DNA of 64,000 nt from Catellatospora paridis (GTDB lineage Bacteria > Actinomycetota > Actinomycetes > Mycobacteriales > Micromonosporaceae): positions 124,001 to 188,000 of the forward strand of contig NZ_WBZD01000017.1 of the NCBI RefSeq assembly GCF_009720365.1. The letters run 5' to 3'. Positions 33,100 through 40,935 of this stretch are shown piece after piece. The translations under genes were made by a program, and so were the position numbers. Position 1 is the stretch's first letter. Every line of letters begins with the position of its first letter. Under the pieces are notes generated by a model. That model was not told the origin of the DNA, made no database searches, and saw only the letters and a list, made by a program, of their open reading frames with translations.

Positions 33100-34013
33100 G
33101 CGAGCACCGCCAGCGGTCGGACCGGCGCGCCCGTGGCGCCGACCAGGGGCAGCGGGTTGAGCACGAGCAGGATCTCGCGGGCGCCGGTGGTCAGCAGCGG
33201 GTCCAGGTTCATCGTCTCGACGATGTGCACGCCGTGCTCGACCAGCAGCACCCGGTGTGCGGGCAGCACGGCGTGGCCGCGCCCGGCGGGGATGTGCTCG
33301 AAGGCGATGGTCTCCGCGCCGACGGCGGCCGGGGAGTGCGCGGCGAGCCAGTGCGCGGCGGCCTCGTCCGGCCCCGGGGTGCCGTCGCGGAGGCCGATGA
33401 AGGCGTCGTGTTCGGACCAGCGACGGGACCAGCCGGTGCCGATGAGGATCACCTCGCCGGGGGCGAGCGTCAGGCCCGCCGCGGCCCGGTCGAGGTCCTC
33501 GGGTGTTATCGCGTACCCGGCGGGCAGCACGTCCACGCCGTGCACCCGGGCCACGTCGAGGATCACGGCGCGGCCCAGGTAGGGCGGGAACGTGTCGATG
33601 CCGAGGTCGCTGAAGCCCAGATGGGACTGCAGCGGGCCGGTGGGTCGGCCGCCGTGCAGCAGGCCGTCCTGCGACACGTGCGACAGCGCGTCGACGTGCG
33701 TGCCGACGTGGCCCCCGGTGACGATCAGCTCGTTGGCCGCCGAGCCGCCGTCGGGCCGGGTCATGTCGCCGTGCCGGCGCTCCAGCGCCATCCGGAACGG
33801 CGGATGGTTGGGCGACTGCGGCATGCCCCGGCGCATCGGCTGCGCCAGGTCGATCACCTGTCGACCCCGCAGCGCCTGCCACGGCGCTGGGTCGGGGCTT
33901 GCCGCCGGGGTGCGGTGCTGCGCGGCGGGGCCGGTCGCGGTGGTGGCGGGCGGCGTCGGACGGCCGCTCGGGGCGGGCAGCAGTGCGTGCCGGTCCTGGT
34001 CGAGGCCCTGCAT
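33096..34013 (-). CDS. Cyclase-family metal hydrolase (kynurenine-formamidase-like)
   Basis: This 305-residue protein has the cyclase signature H102-x3-H106-x-D108-x3-H112 in GGHVGTHVDALSH, which binds the catalytic metal, and a late histidine in AFEHIPAGRGHAVLP. Members hydrolyse N-formylkynurenine, isatin or other lactams and amides. An N-terminal extension of about 45 Pro/Ala-rich residues precedes the domain and may be partly non-coding, though no better start is supported. ATG 34013 overlaps the CoA-transferase stop by one base (TGATG). Opening of a lactam or maleimide-type ring would fit the cluster. Confidence 0.82.
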   Translation of the reverse strand: MQGLDQDRHALLPAPSGRPTPPATTATGPAAQHRTPAASPDPAPWQALRGRQVIDLAQPMRRGMPQSPNHPPFRMALERRHGDMTRPDGGSAANELIVTGGHVGTHVDALSHVSQDGLLHGGRPTGPLQSHLGFSDLGIDTFPPYLGRAVILDVARVHGVDVLPAGYAITPEDLDRAAAGLTLAPGEVILIGTGWSRRWSEHDAFIGLRDGTPGPDEAAAHWLAAHSPAAVGAETIAFEHIPAGRGHAVLPAHRVLLVEHGVHIVETMNLDPLLTTGAREILLVLNPLPLVGATGAPVRPLAVLA

Positions 34014-35224
34014 CAGATCACTCCGGTGTCGCGCAGTGCGGTCAGCTCGTCGTCGGTGAGGCCGAGCCGGTCGCGGTAGACGGTGTCGTTGTCGGCTCCG
34101 CGGGGCCGCCCGGTCCAGCCGATCCGGCCGGGCGTCTGCGACATCCGGTAGAGCACGTTGGGCATGCGCAGCGGCCCGAGCGCGGGGTCCTCGACGGTGG
34201 TGATCGAGTTCAGGGCGGTGTATTGCGGGTCGGCGAAGATGTCGGCGATGTCGTAGATCGGCGCGACCGCGGCCTGGGCCCCGTCGAACGCCTTGGCCAC
34301 CTCGTCCAGGTCGCGCTGCGCGATCCAGCCGCCGACGTGGGCGTCCAGCTCGTCGGCGTGCGCGGCGCGGCCCGCGCCGGTGGCGAACCAGGGTTCGCCG
34401 ATCACCTCGGGGTGCCCGACCAGGTGCATGACGCGTTCGGCGATGGCCTGGGCGCTGGTCGACACGGCGACCCAGCGGCCGTCGCGGGTGCGGTACGTGT
34501 TGCGCGGCGCGTTGTTGACCGAGCGGTTGCCGGTGCGCTGCTGCACGAGCCCGAGCTGGTCGTACGCCATGGCCTGCATGCCCAGCACGGTGAGCATCGG
34601 CTCGACGATGGCCAGGTCGATGACCTGCCCGGTGCCCCCTCGCGCGTCGCGGTGGTAGAGCGCGGTCAGCACCGCCTGCGCGCAGGTCAGCGCGGAGATG
34701 CCGTCAGCCAGCCCGAACGGTGGCAGAGTGGGCGGTCCGTCGGGCGCGCCGGTGATCGCGGCGAACCCGCTCATCGCCTCGGCGAGCGTGCCGAACCCGG
34801 GCCGGTGGGCGTACGGGCCGTGCTGGCCGAACGCGGTGATCCGGGCGACGACCAGGCGGGGATTGAGCTCGTGCAGCACATCGGGGGACAGGCCCCAGCG
34901 CTCCAGGGTGCCGGGCCGGAAGTTCTCGATGAGCACGTCGGCTTCGGACAGCAGGCGCTTGGCCAGCGCCGCCCCCTCGGCGCGGCCGAGGTCGAGGGTG
35001 ACCGTCTGCTTGTTGCGGCCCAGCATGGTCCACCACAGCGGCACGCCGTCGCGGGCCGGGCCGTGTCCCCGGGACGGGTCGCCCTTGGCCGGATGCTCGA
35101 TCTTGATCACGTCCGCGCCGTAGTCGCCGAGGATCGTCGCGGCGAGGGGTCCGGCGAAGAGCGTCGCGGCGTCGACGACGGTGACGCCGGACAGGGCGGC
35201 GGGCGGCATGGGGGCACCGTACAC
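34013..35224 (-). CDS. CaiB/BaiF class III CoA-transferase, second copy
   Basis: This 403-residue protein shows LGDYGADVIKIEHPAKGDPSR, MLGRNKQTVTLDL, NFRPGTLERWGL and the catalytic aspartate D174 in LPPFGLADGISA. GTG 35224 has GAGGG six bases upstream; ATG 35209 is an alternative giving 398 residues. It is the first gene of the minus operon and diverges from the dihydropyrimidinase-like gene across operator site 5. The acceptor acid is unknown. Confidence 0.87.
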   Translation of the reverse strand: MYGAPMPPAALSGVTVVDAATLFAGPLAATILGDYGADVIKIEHPAKGDPSRGHGPARDGVPLWWTMLGRNKQTVTLDLGRAEGAALAKRLLSEADVLIENFRPGTLERWGLSPDVLHELNPRLVVARITAFGQHGPYAHRPGFGTLAEAMSGFAAITGAPDGPPTLPPFGLADGISALTCAQAVLTALYHRDARGGTGQVIDLAIVEPMLTVLGMQAMAYDQLGLVQQRTGNRSVNNAPRNTYRTRDGRWVAVSTSAQAIAERVMHLVGHPEVIGEPWFATGAGRAAHADELDAHVGGWIAQRDLDEVAKAFDGAQAAVAPIYDIADIFADPQYTALNSITTVEDPALGPLRMPNVLYRMSQTPGRIGWTGRPRGADNDTVYRDRLGLTDDELTALRDTGVI

Positions 35225-35240
35225 GCCCTACCCTCAAAAA

Positions 35241-35255
35241 GGAAACCTCGTTACA
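35241..35255. promoter_or_regulatory. Putative IclR-type operator, site 5 (degenerate)
   Basis: GGAAAC-CTC-GTTACA has a perfect left half and two mismatches on the right. It lies between divergent CoA-transferase and imidase-type genes, 16 and 31 bases from their starts. Confidence 0.5.
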
Positions 35256-35286
35256 GTGTGCGAAACGCACTTCTGGGAGGACCGCT

Positions 35287-36714
35287 GTGGCACGATACGA
35301 TCTGCTGGTCAAGGACGGAACACTGGTGCTGCCGTATGTCGGCACGGTACGCGCCGATCTCGCCGTACGCGACGGGAAGATCGCGGCGATCGGCGACGAC
35401 CTCGACCCGGCCTCGGCCGACGAGGTGCTCTCGGCAAAGGACCGGCTGGTCTTCCCCGGCGCCGTCGACGCCCACTACCACCTGGGCATCTACCGGGACC
35501 TGGCGCTCGACGCGGCCGAGGAGACCCGGTCCTCGATGGTCGGCGGCGTGACCACGGTGCTGTCCTACTTCCGCACCGGCCAGCACTACCTCAACCGCAC
35601 CGGTCCGTACGGCGAGATCTTCCCGCAGGTGCTGGCCGCCGTCGCCGGGCACGCCTGGACCGACTACGGCTTCCACCTCGCGCCGATGGACACCGCGCAG
35701 GTCGGCGAGGTGCCCGCGCTGATCGACGAGCACGGCGTCAGCTCGTTCAAGTACTACATGTTCTACAAGGGATTCAACCTGTCCGCCGACTCCCGCGACG
35801 CCAAGTCGTTCACCATGAGCGACGAGTACGACCTCGGCCACCTGTACCAGATCATGGAGGCGGTCGCGGCCAACCAGCGCGCGGGCCGCCGGGTCTCGCT
35901 GTCGCTGCACTGCGAGCAGGCCGAGCTGATGCGGCTGTTCATCGACCGGGTCCGGGCCGCGGGCGACCCGCAGACGCTGAAGGCGTACTCCGACGCCCGC
36001 CCGCCGCTGACCGAGCAGGTGGCCATCGGCGAGGCGACGACGCTGGCCGGCGCGACCGGCTGCCCGGTCAACCTGCTGCACCTGTCGTCGGCCGAAGCCA
36101 TCGCCGCGGCGGCCGCCGCCAAGGCCACCGGACGCCTGGACCTGCGCTGCGAGGTCACCCTGCACCACCTGTGCCTGGACCACGAGAGCCTGGACCGCCG
36201 CGGCGGCCTGGGCGCGAAGGTCAACCCGCCGATCCGGTCCGTGTCGGACACCGAGGCGCTGTGGGCCGCGGTGCTCGACGGCACCGTGGACTGGGTCGCC
36301 TCCGACCACGCCTGCTGCCTGGAGGAGAACAAGGGCGACGCGCTGTGGCCCGCGCTGCCCGGCTTCGGCGGCACCGCCCTGCTGTACCCGATCCTGCTCA
36401 GCGAGGGCATGCACAAGCGCGGCCTGTCCCCGCAGCGCGTCGCCGAGCTGGCCGCGGGCAACCCGGCCCACGCCTACGGCCTGGCCGGCCGCAAGGGCAA
36501 CCTGATGGTCGGCATGGACGCCGACCTGACCATCGTGGACCCGCAGCTGGAGCAGGAGGTCACCACCGACCTGCTGCTCTCGGGCCAGGACCACTGCCCC
36601 TTCGAGGGCCACAAGGTCAAGGGCTGGCCGGTCGCCACCGTCGTCGGCGGCCGCCTCGCCTACCGCGACGGCTCGGTCCTCGGCGCGCCCTCGGGCCGCT
36701 TCGTCGCCCGCTGA
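35287..36714 (+). CDS. Dihydropyrimidinase/hydantoinase-family cyclic amidohydrolase
   Basis: This 475-residue amidohydrolase has every binuclear-zinc ligand of the dihydropyrimidinase group: H63 and H65 (DAHYHLG), a bridging lysine K155 in SSFKYYMFYKG, H208 (LSLHCE), H265 (NLLHLSSAE) and D340 (WVASDHACC). It opens cyclic amides and imides such as dihydropyrimidines, hydantoins, succinimide or maleimide. GTG 35287 has GGGAGG six bases upstream. Placed with an isochorismatase-type amidase (43067-43687), it suggests imide opening followed by half-amide hydrolysis. It is probably one transcript alone; a hairpin lies 80 bases downstream. Confidence 0.9.
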   Translation: MARYDLLVKDGTLVLPYVGTVRADLAVRDGKIAAIGDDLDPASADEVLSAKDRLVFPGAVDAHYHLGIYRDLALDAAEETRSSMVGGVTTVLSYFRTGQHYLNRTGPYGEIFPQVLAAVAGHAWTDYGFHLAPMDTAQVGEVPALIDEHGVSSFKYYMFYKGFNLSADSRDAKSFTMSDEYDLGHLYQIMEAVAANQRAGRRVSLSLHCEQAELMRLFIDRVRAAGDPQTLKAYSDARPPLTEQVAIGEATTLAGATGCPVNLLHLSSAEAIAAAAAAKATGRLDLRCEVTLHHLCLDHESLDRRGGLGAKVNPPIRSVSDTEALWAAVLDGTVDWVASDHACCLEENKGDALWPALPGFGGTALLYPILLSEGMHKRGLSPQRVAELAAGNPAHAYGLAGRKGNLMVGMDADLTIVDPQLEQEVTTDLLLSGQDHCPFEGHKVKGWPVATVVGGRLAYRDGSVLGAPSGRFVAR

Positions 36715-36793
36715 GCCATACGGCGACGCTGAACCGCGTGGCGATCCGGGCTTGCGCGGCGATGCCGGGCCGTGCGGCGGCGGCAGTTCGCCT

Positions 36794-36846
36794 GGAGGCT
36801 TATGCGTTTCGGAATACACGTATATCCCCGAAATGCATAAGCCTCC
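36794..36846. repeat. Long inverted repeat, possible terminator of the imidase gene
   Basis: Arms 36794-36812 and 36828-36846 (GGAGGCTTATGCGTTTCGG and its complement) match at 18 of 19 positions, with a 15-base loop containing ATACACGTATAT. No U-run follows. It begins 80 bases after the amidohydrolase stop. It may be a terminator or a mobile-repeat remnant. Confidence 0.75.
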
Positions 36847-37123
36847 AGCACAACACCTCACCGCGTACTGCGTGACATTCCGGTATGGGGCGGCACCGAA
36901 CCGTGTTGTCGGATTGGCGGCGACCGATCGCCCCGGCCGTGTGCGTCGTCACGATCGTGGGCATCCATCCACTGTTCAGTAAGGATCGTCATCGGCAGTC
37001 GCCACGCCGCACTGGCCACGCTTGCCGTGGTCGCCGCCCTCGTGCCGACCGTGCCGGCGGCCGCGGTGCCCGGAAGGGTCGGGGTCTCCACGATCACCCC
37101 GACCTTAGGAGGGAGTCTGTTCC
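36847..37123 (+). other. Gene-poor stretch with a signal-peptide-like frame
   Basis: No convincing gene is present. On the plus strand from about 36985 a frame reads ...SRHAALATLAVVAALVPTVPAAAVPG, which looks like a secretion signal ending in an AxA cleavage site, but it has no proper start codon and the frame afterwards is not protein-like. It may be the decayed start of a secreted protein gene. Confidence 0.3.
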
Positions 37124-37231
37124 ATGGTCAGCGTGCCAGCGAAGGTCGACCTCGACACAGGCGTCGTTGTCACAGCAGCACCATGCGCGCCACTTCGCGC
37201 GGGCCACTACCTGATCATGGGGCTGCTGTAA
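37124..37231 (+). CDS. Possible small protein (35 residues)
   Basis: ATG 37124 is preceded by AGGAGGGAG at a spacing of about 8-10 bases. The 35-residue product contains VPAKVDLDTGVVV and ends AGHYLIMGLL. It has no family I recognise. The strong ribosome site is the main support. Codon third positions are less GC-biased than neighbours, so it may be part of foreign or decaying DNA. Confidence 0.3.
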   Translation: MVSVPAKVDLDTGVVVTAAPCAPLRAGHYLIMGLL

Positions 37232-37449
37232 TGGATTCCTGCTTGCAGGCAAGGCGCTCCTGCCAGCCGTAGATGGATCCGCCTGCGGTGATGTTTCTGC
37301 TGGTAGAACGTCAGCGCTGGACGCGGTAGGCATAGCGGTTCGAGTCGCTCCCAAGCGGTTCATTGGGCGAGTTCCGGTAAGGGACACCGATGCGACATGA
37401 TCGAGTTTGGAGTCGTTCCCGCAGGTAGTGCGATGTAAGAACTTTACCT

Positions 37450-37469
37450 AGCCCCCTGTTGCGGGGGCT
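37450..37469. terminator. Hairpin AGCCCCC/GGGGGCT
   Basis: A seven-base perfect stem with a six-base loop lies in the gene-poor stretch. No clear U-run follows. It could end transcription of the small upstream gene. The rest of 37232-37588 shows nothing I can identify apart from a tRNA-like fragment near 37290-37370 that does not fold properly and an imperfect palindrome at 37538-37556. Confidence 0.4.
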
Positions 37470-37588
37470 GCCGGAGGCGAACGGTAGTTTGGTGGTCGGT
37501 CGCAACGCCTGCAGAACTTCTCGTGAAGCCGGAAGCCGTTCCTCCCCGGGGGGAACGTCCCCCGTCGCTTCACGATCAAGGAGCACTA

Positions 37589-37750
37589 ATGGCCGAGCCG
37601 ACCCCCGGAACCGACCCCGAGCCAGACTCGGAAGGTCAACGGCGCCGCAGACCCAACCGGGCCTGGCGGCGCTGGGCCAAGCCGATGATCCGGCTGGTCG
37701 CGACTTTCACGGCTGAGTTCGTGCGGGCATGGTTCAGGGCTGACGGCTAA
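37589..37750 (+). CDS. Small Arg/Trp-rich protein (53 residues)
   Basis: ATG 37589 has AAGGAG at six bases. The product has an acidic, Pro-rich start, a basic middle (RRRRPNRAWRRWAKP) and a hydrophobic/aromatic end (MIRLVATFTAEFVRAWFRADG), resembling a small membrane-associated or nucleic-acid-binding protein. No family is recognised. Two hairpins, the second a strong terminator with a T-run, follow immediately, which supports a real transcript. Confidence 0.5.
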   Translation: MAEPTPGTDPEPDSEGQRRRRPNRAWRRWAKPMIRLVATFTAEFVRAWFRADG

Positions 37751-37784
37751 GGCCCCACGTAAGCGCATCGCTTACGCAGGGCCT
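37750..37784. repeat. Nested hairpin directly after the small gene
   Basis: AGGCCC...GTAAGCG-CAT-CGCTTAC...GGGCCT folds as a perfect seven-base inner stem and a six-base outer stem separated by three-base internal loops. It begins at the stop codon of the 53-residue gene. Confidence 0.6.
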
Positions 37785-37798
37785 CAGCACTTCAGGCG

Positions 37799-37850
37799 AA
37801 GGCGCTCCCGCTACGTCCGGCAAGATCGACGCGGGGGCGCTTTCGTTTTG
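37799..37850 (+). terminator. Intrinsic terminator
   Basis: A 13-pair stem (37799-37811 with 37831-37843, allowing G-U pairs) is followed by CGTTTTGTTG. This is the best canonical terminator in the window and ends the small-gene transcript. Confidence 0.7.
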
Positions 37851-38099
37851 TTGAACGGCCGAAGTCTAAACATGTTCACTAACGTCGATGTCTTCGGGGT
37901 GCCATTTCGGGGCGCAATCACACAGCTGCTTGTGATCGCCTTCCCTGCTCAGCGCTGCAATCGCAAGCCTGTCATCACTGTGACACATCCGCGAGATCCC
38001 ACGATGTAGACGCGTCATGAGACGCGCCTAATCGACAGTAGCCGATCTGGTCGTACTTGCTCGGATGCTGACCTCTGCGATCGGTCTATCCGACCCGAT
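37851..38099. other. Lower-GC stretch without a gene
   Basis: No ORF with codon bias, no RNA gene and no clear repeat is visible. It borders the decayed transposase and is probably insertion-derived. Confidence 0.4.
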
Positions 38100-38402
38100 C
38101 ATCAACGTCGGCGACGGCCCTGCTGACGAGTGGCCGAGCGGCTCCGGCAATCCCGAATGTACTCGGCAGCGGCACATCGACGTGAGCACTCGCCCGACAT
38201 CACGGCCGCGGCCCGTACTGTTCAGGCAGGTCACGCAGCGACCAACCGGTGTGCTTCATGCACTAGATCGCGTTAACCACCTGCCGACGGTCGCGAGGCA
38301 CTGACCACCACGAGTGGGCAGTGCCGGAAGCAGCGGCTCCAGCGCAGCCCACTCGTGATCGCTCGGGTCTTGGTGGGTTATAACCCGTCTAACGACCGAC
38401 AT
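38100..38402 (-). pseudogene. Decayed IS5-type transposase N terminus
   Basis: Read on the minus strand from ATG 38402, one frame gives DPSDHEWAALEPLLPALPTRGG, the usual start of IS5/IS4-type transposases (DAEWALLEPLLP). After a frameshift near 38295 another frame gives RDRRQVVNAI, then an in-frame stop, then KHTGWSLRDLPEQYGPRP, matching the familiar HTGCSWRDLPERYGPW block. The downstream catalytic part is absent. Terminal inverted repeats were not found. It is a fragment of an old insertion. Confidence 0.75.
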
Positions 38403-38521
38403 TCATGATCCGCGGGCCAGGGCCGAGGTTGATCCGGCCGTCGGCGGTTCGGATTAGATGGAAGCGAACGCCGGGCGCACCCGGGCCGTCGCGCGGTCGG
38501 CGTAGACCGGGCACATTACGG

Positions 38522-39373
38522 TCACATGCCGTCGCCGCTCCACTGCCCGCGCGAGCGGGAGCGGACGGGGAGGGTGGAGATTACCGGCAGGTGGTCGTGG
38601 TTGTGGTCGTCGTAGTTCTCGGCGTGGCCGCCCCACTTGACCCACTCTTCGGTGGTGTACCAGTTGATCAGCTCGCCGTCCGAGCGGATGATCCAGTCGA
38701 TGTCGGTCTCGGCGATGAAGTGGCCGTGCTTCACCCCGGCCGGGCGGAAGCAGTACGTGCCGTCGTCGATGTCGCCGAAGTTGTACGCCATCTTGCCGCC
38801 GAGGGTGTAGAACTCCTCGTAGCACGGGTGGTGCGCGAGCCGGTGGTCGGTCCAGCCCTTCTTCGCCCGGATGAGCCGGGTGTAGAAGCCGGTCTTCGGG
38901 TCGCGGTGCAGCAGCTTGATGTACAGCGGCGTGAGCGGCCCGACGCTCGGCGCCTCGGTCCACTCCATCTTGTTGGAGTCCACCACGGTCACCTCGCCCA
39001 CCGCGTCGGCCCACCGCCGCGCCTCGGGGTCGAAGCCGCAGTCGCCGTACTCGCGCCAGTGCAGCACCCGGCTGCCCTCGCGCACCTTGATCCAGTCCAT
39101 CGGCACGCCGCGCGGCACCTGCACGTAGCCGCCCGCCCCGATCTCGGTGCCGCCGTAGCTGAGCGAGCCCGAGACCACGTAGAACTCGGTGTTCGCGTGG
39201 GGCACGCCGCCCCCGCGGCCCCAGTCGGCGGGGAAGTCGAGCGACAGCGAGGACGAGCCGTCCTCCTCGTCGACGGACAGGCGGCGCTCGCGCACCTTGC
39301 CCTCGCCGTACGGCAGCTCGCCGACGTGCCAGATGTAGTCGTCCTCGTGGATCAGTTCTACGTGCGCTCTCAC
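38522..39373 (-). CDS. Bicupin protein of unknown function
   Basis: This 283-residue protein has two cupin domains. The first has PHANTEFYVVSGSLSYGG (H59 and E63 as metal ligands), then YVQVPRGVPMDW. The second has HHPCYEEFYTLGGKMAYN and GVKHGHF. The His/Glu pattern suggests a bound metal and a dioxygenase, hydrolase or isomerase role. GTG 39373 overlaps the acyl-CoA ligase stop by four bases, so the ligase and cupin work in the same unit. No specific family function is known to me. Confidence 0.7.
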   Translation of the reverse strand: MRAHVELIHEDDYIWHVGELPYGEGKVRERRLSVDEEDGSSSLSLDFPADWGRGGGVPHANTEFYVVSGSLSYGGTEIGAGGYVQVPRGVPMDWIKVREGSRVLHWREYGDCGFDPEARRWADAVGEVTVVDSNKMEWTEAPSVGPLTPLYIKLLHRDPKTGFYTRLIRAKKGWTDHRLAHHPCYEEFYTLGGKMAYNFGDIDDGTYCFRPAGVKHGHFIAETDIDWIIRSDGELINWYTTEEWVKWGGHAENYDDHNHDHLPVISTLPVRSRSRGQWSGDGM

Positions 39374-40860
39374 TGCGGTTCGCTCCTCAACTGTCGTTTC
39401 AACACCTTTCCGGCGGCGTTGCGGGGCAGCGTGCCGGGGAATTCGTAGGTCTTGGGCACCTTGTAGCCGGCCAGCCGGGTGCGCAGGTGCGCGTCGAGAT
39501 CGGCGGTCGCGACGGCCTCGCGGCATACCACGTGCGCGACGATCCGTTCGCCCCAGTGCTCGTCGGGCACCCCGACGACGGCGGCCTCGACCACGCCGGG
39601 ATAGGTGACCAGCGCTTCCTCGACGTCACGCGGGTACACGTTGACGCCGCCGGTGATGATCACGTCCTTCTTGCGGTCGACGATGGAGATGAACCCCTCG
39701 TCGTCGACCACCACGACGTCGCCGCTGGTCATGAACCCGTCCGGGGTGGTGCAGGCGGCGGTGGCGGCGTCGTTGTCCAGGTAGCCGTTCATCAGGTACG
39801 GCGAGCGGCTGAACAGCTCACCGGGCGTGCCCGGCGGCACCGGTTGCCCCTCGTCGTCGACGACCCGCACCTGCGTGGCGAACCACGGGTGGCCGACCGA
39901 TCCGGCCTTGCGGCGGGCGTCGGCCGGGCGCAGGTTGGTGATCACGCCGGCTTCGGTGGAGCCGTAGAGCTCGTGCACGCCGACGCCGGGGAACGCGTCG
40001 AGCACCCACTCCTTGAGCGGGCGAGGCAGCGCGGCGGCGTTGAAGTAGAGGGTGTCCAGGCTGGACAGCTCGGCGTGCGCCGCCGGTTCGGCGGTCAGCG
40101 AGCGGATCAGCTGCGCGTGCGTGGGCACCAGGAATACCGACTGGGCCCGGTCCCGGGCGATCATCTCCAGCACGTTCCCGGCGTCGAAGCTGCGCAGCAT
40201 GCTCACCGTGCCACCGCAGAACACCGCCGCGTACGCGAAGGCGAACCCGGCCCCGTGGTACATCGGCGCGACGGCGATGGTGCGCCGCCCCGGTCCCAGG
40301 CCCCACTCCAGGGCGGCGGCGTAGAAGGTCAGCACCCGGGAGCGGTGCGAGATCTGCACGCCCTTGGGGTCGCCGGTGGTCCCCGAGGTGTACGCGACGC
40401 AGAACGGGTCGCGTTCGGACACCGCCGCCCACGGGTCGCGCGCATCGGCGGCGGCCAGGATCTGCTCGTACTGCTCGCCGACGGCGATGGACACGTCGAG
40501 CACGGGAGCGAGGTGGGCCAGCGCCTCGTCGGCGAGGATCGCGCGGGCCCGCGAGTGTCCGACGATGAACGCGATCTCGGGTCCGGCCAGCCGGGGGTTG
40601 AGCGGCACCAGGACCAGTCCAGCCTTGGCCAGCCCGGCGGCGATCTCGGGATACTCCAGACGGTTGCCGAGCAGCACCGCGACCCGGTCCCCGGCGCGCA
40701 GCCCGCGGGCCAGCAGCGCCTGCGCGAGCCGGGACGAGCGTTCGTCGAGCTGGGCGTAGTTCAGCCGACGTTCGCCGTCGATCACCGCGGTGACACCCGG
40801 GGTCGCCTGGGCGAACTCCCGCACACCTCCGGCGATGTTCAGATCGGCAGCATCCACCAT
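39370..40860 (-). CDS. AMP-dependent acyl-CoA synthetase
   Basis: This 496-residue adenylate-forming enzyme has the P-loop-like YTSGTTGDPKGVQISH, the ELYGSTEAGVI motif, TSGDVVVVDDEGFISIVDRKKDVIITGG (hinge) and the catalytic lysine near AAGKVLKRQLRSE at the C terminus. It activates a carboxylic acid to its CoA thioester. ATG 40860 is preferred because an in-frame upstream extension would run through the operator palindrome at 40870-40884. An aromatic or medium-chain acid is likely. Confidence 0.88.
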   Translation of the reverse strand: MVDAADLNIAGGVREFAQATPGVTAVIDGERRLNYAQLDERSSRLAQALLARGLRAGDRVAVLLGNRLEYPEIAAGLAKAGLVLVPLNPRLAGPEIAFIVGHSRARAILADEALAHLAPVLDVSIAVGEQYEQILAAADARDPWAAVSERDPFCVAYTSGTTGDPKGVQISHRSRVLTFYAAALEWGLGPGRRTIAVAPMYHGAGFAFAYAAVFCGGTVSMLRSFDAGNVLEMIARDRAQSVFLVPTHAQLIRSLTAEPAAHAELSSLDTLYFNAAALPRPLKEWVLDAFPGVGVHELYGSTEAGVITNLRPADARRKAGSVGHPWFATQVRVVDDEGQPVPPGTPGELFSRSPYLMNGYLDNDAATAACTTPDGFMTSGDVVVVDDEGFISIVDRKKDVIITGGVNVYPRDVEEALVTYPGVVEAAVVGVPDEHWGERIVAHVVCREAVATADLDAHLRTRLAGYKVPKTYEFPGTLPRNAAGKVLKRQLRSEPQ

Positions 40861-40869
40861 GCCGAGAAT

Positions 40870-40884
40870 GGAAACACCGTTTCC
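40870..40884. promoter_or_regulatory. Putative IclR-type operator, site 6 (perfect palindrome)
   Basis: TGGAAAC-ACC-GTTTCCA (40869-40885 with flanks) is a perfect 17-base palindrome 10 bases upstream of the acyl-CoA ligase start. It is the best copy of the motif and is very close to the known IclR consensus TGGAAATNATTTCCA. Confidence 0.75.
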
Positions 40885-40935
40885 ATCTGGTGGCAACCCC
40901 CGTCCCGCCTGCGCCCTGGCGGGCAGGGGCGAAGC

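Noticed and set aside
35258-35272. GTGCGAAACGCAC as a tenth operator
   Set aside because: It is a separate small palindrome with a different core; it may just be the promoter region of the imidase gene.
37290-37370. A tRNA-like fragment with GGTAGAAC and GGTTCGAGTC
   Set aside because: The T-loop and D-loop words are present, but the anticodon stem and acceptor stem do not pair. At best it is a degraded tRNA.
37846-38100. Attachment site or integrative element border
   Set aside because: No integrase, no direct repeats and no intact tRNA gene were found next to the IS remnant.
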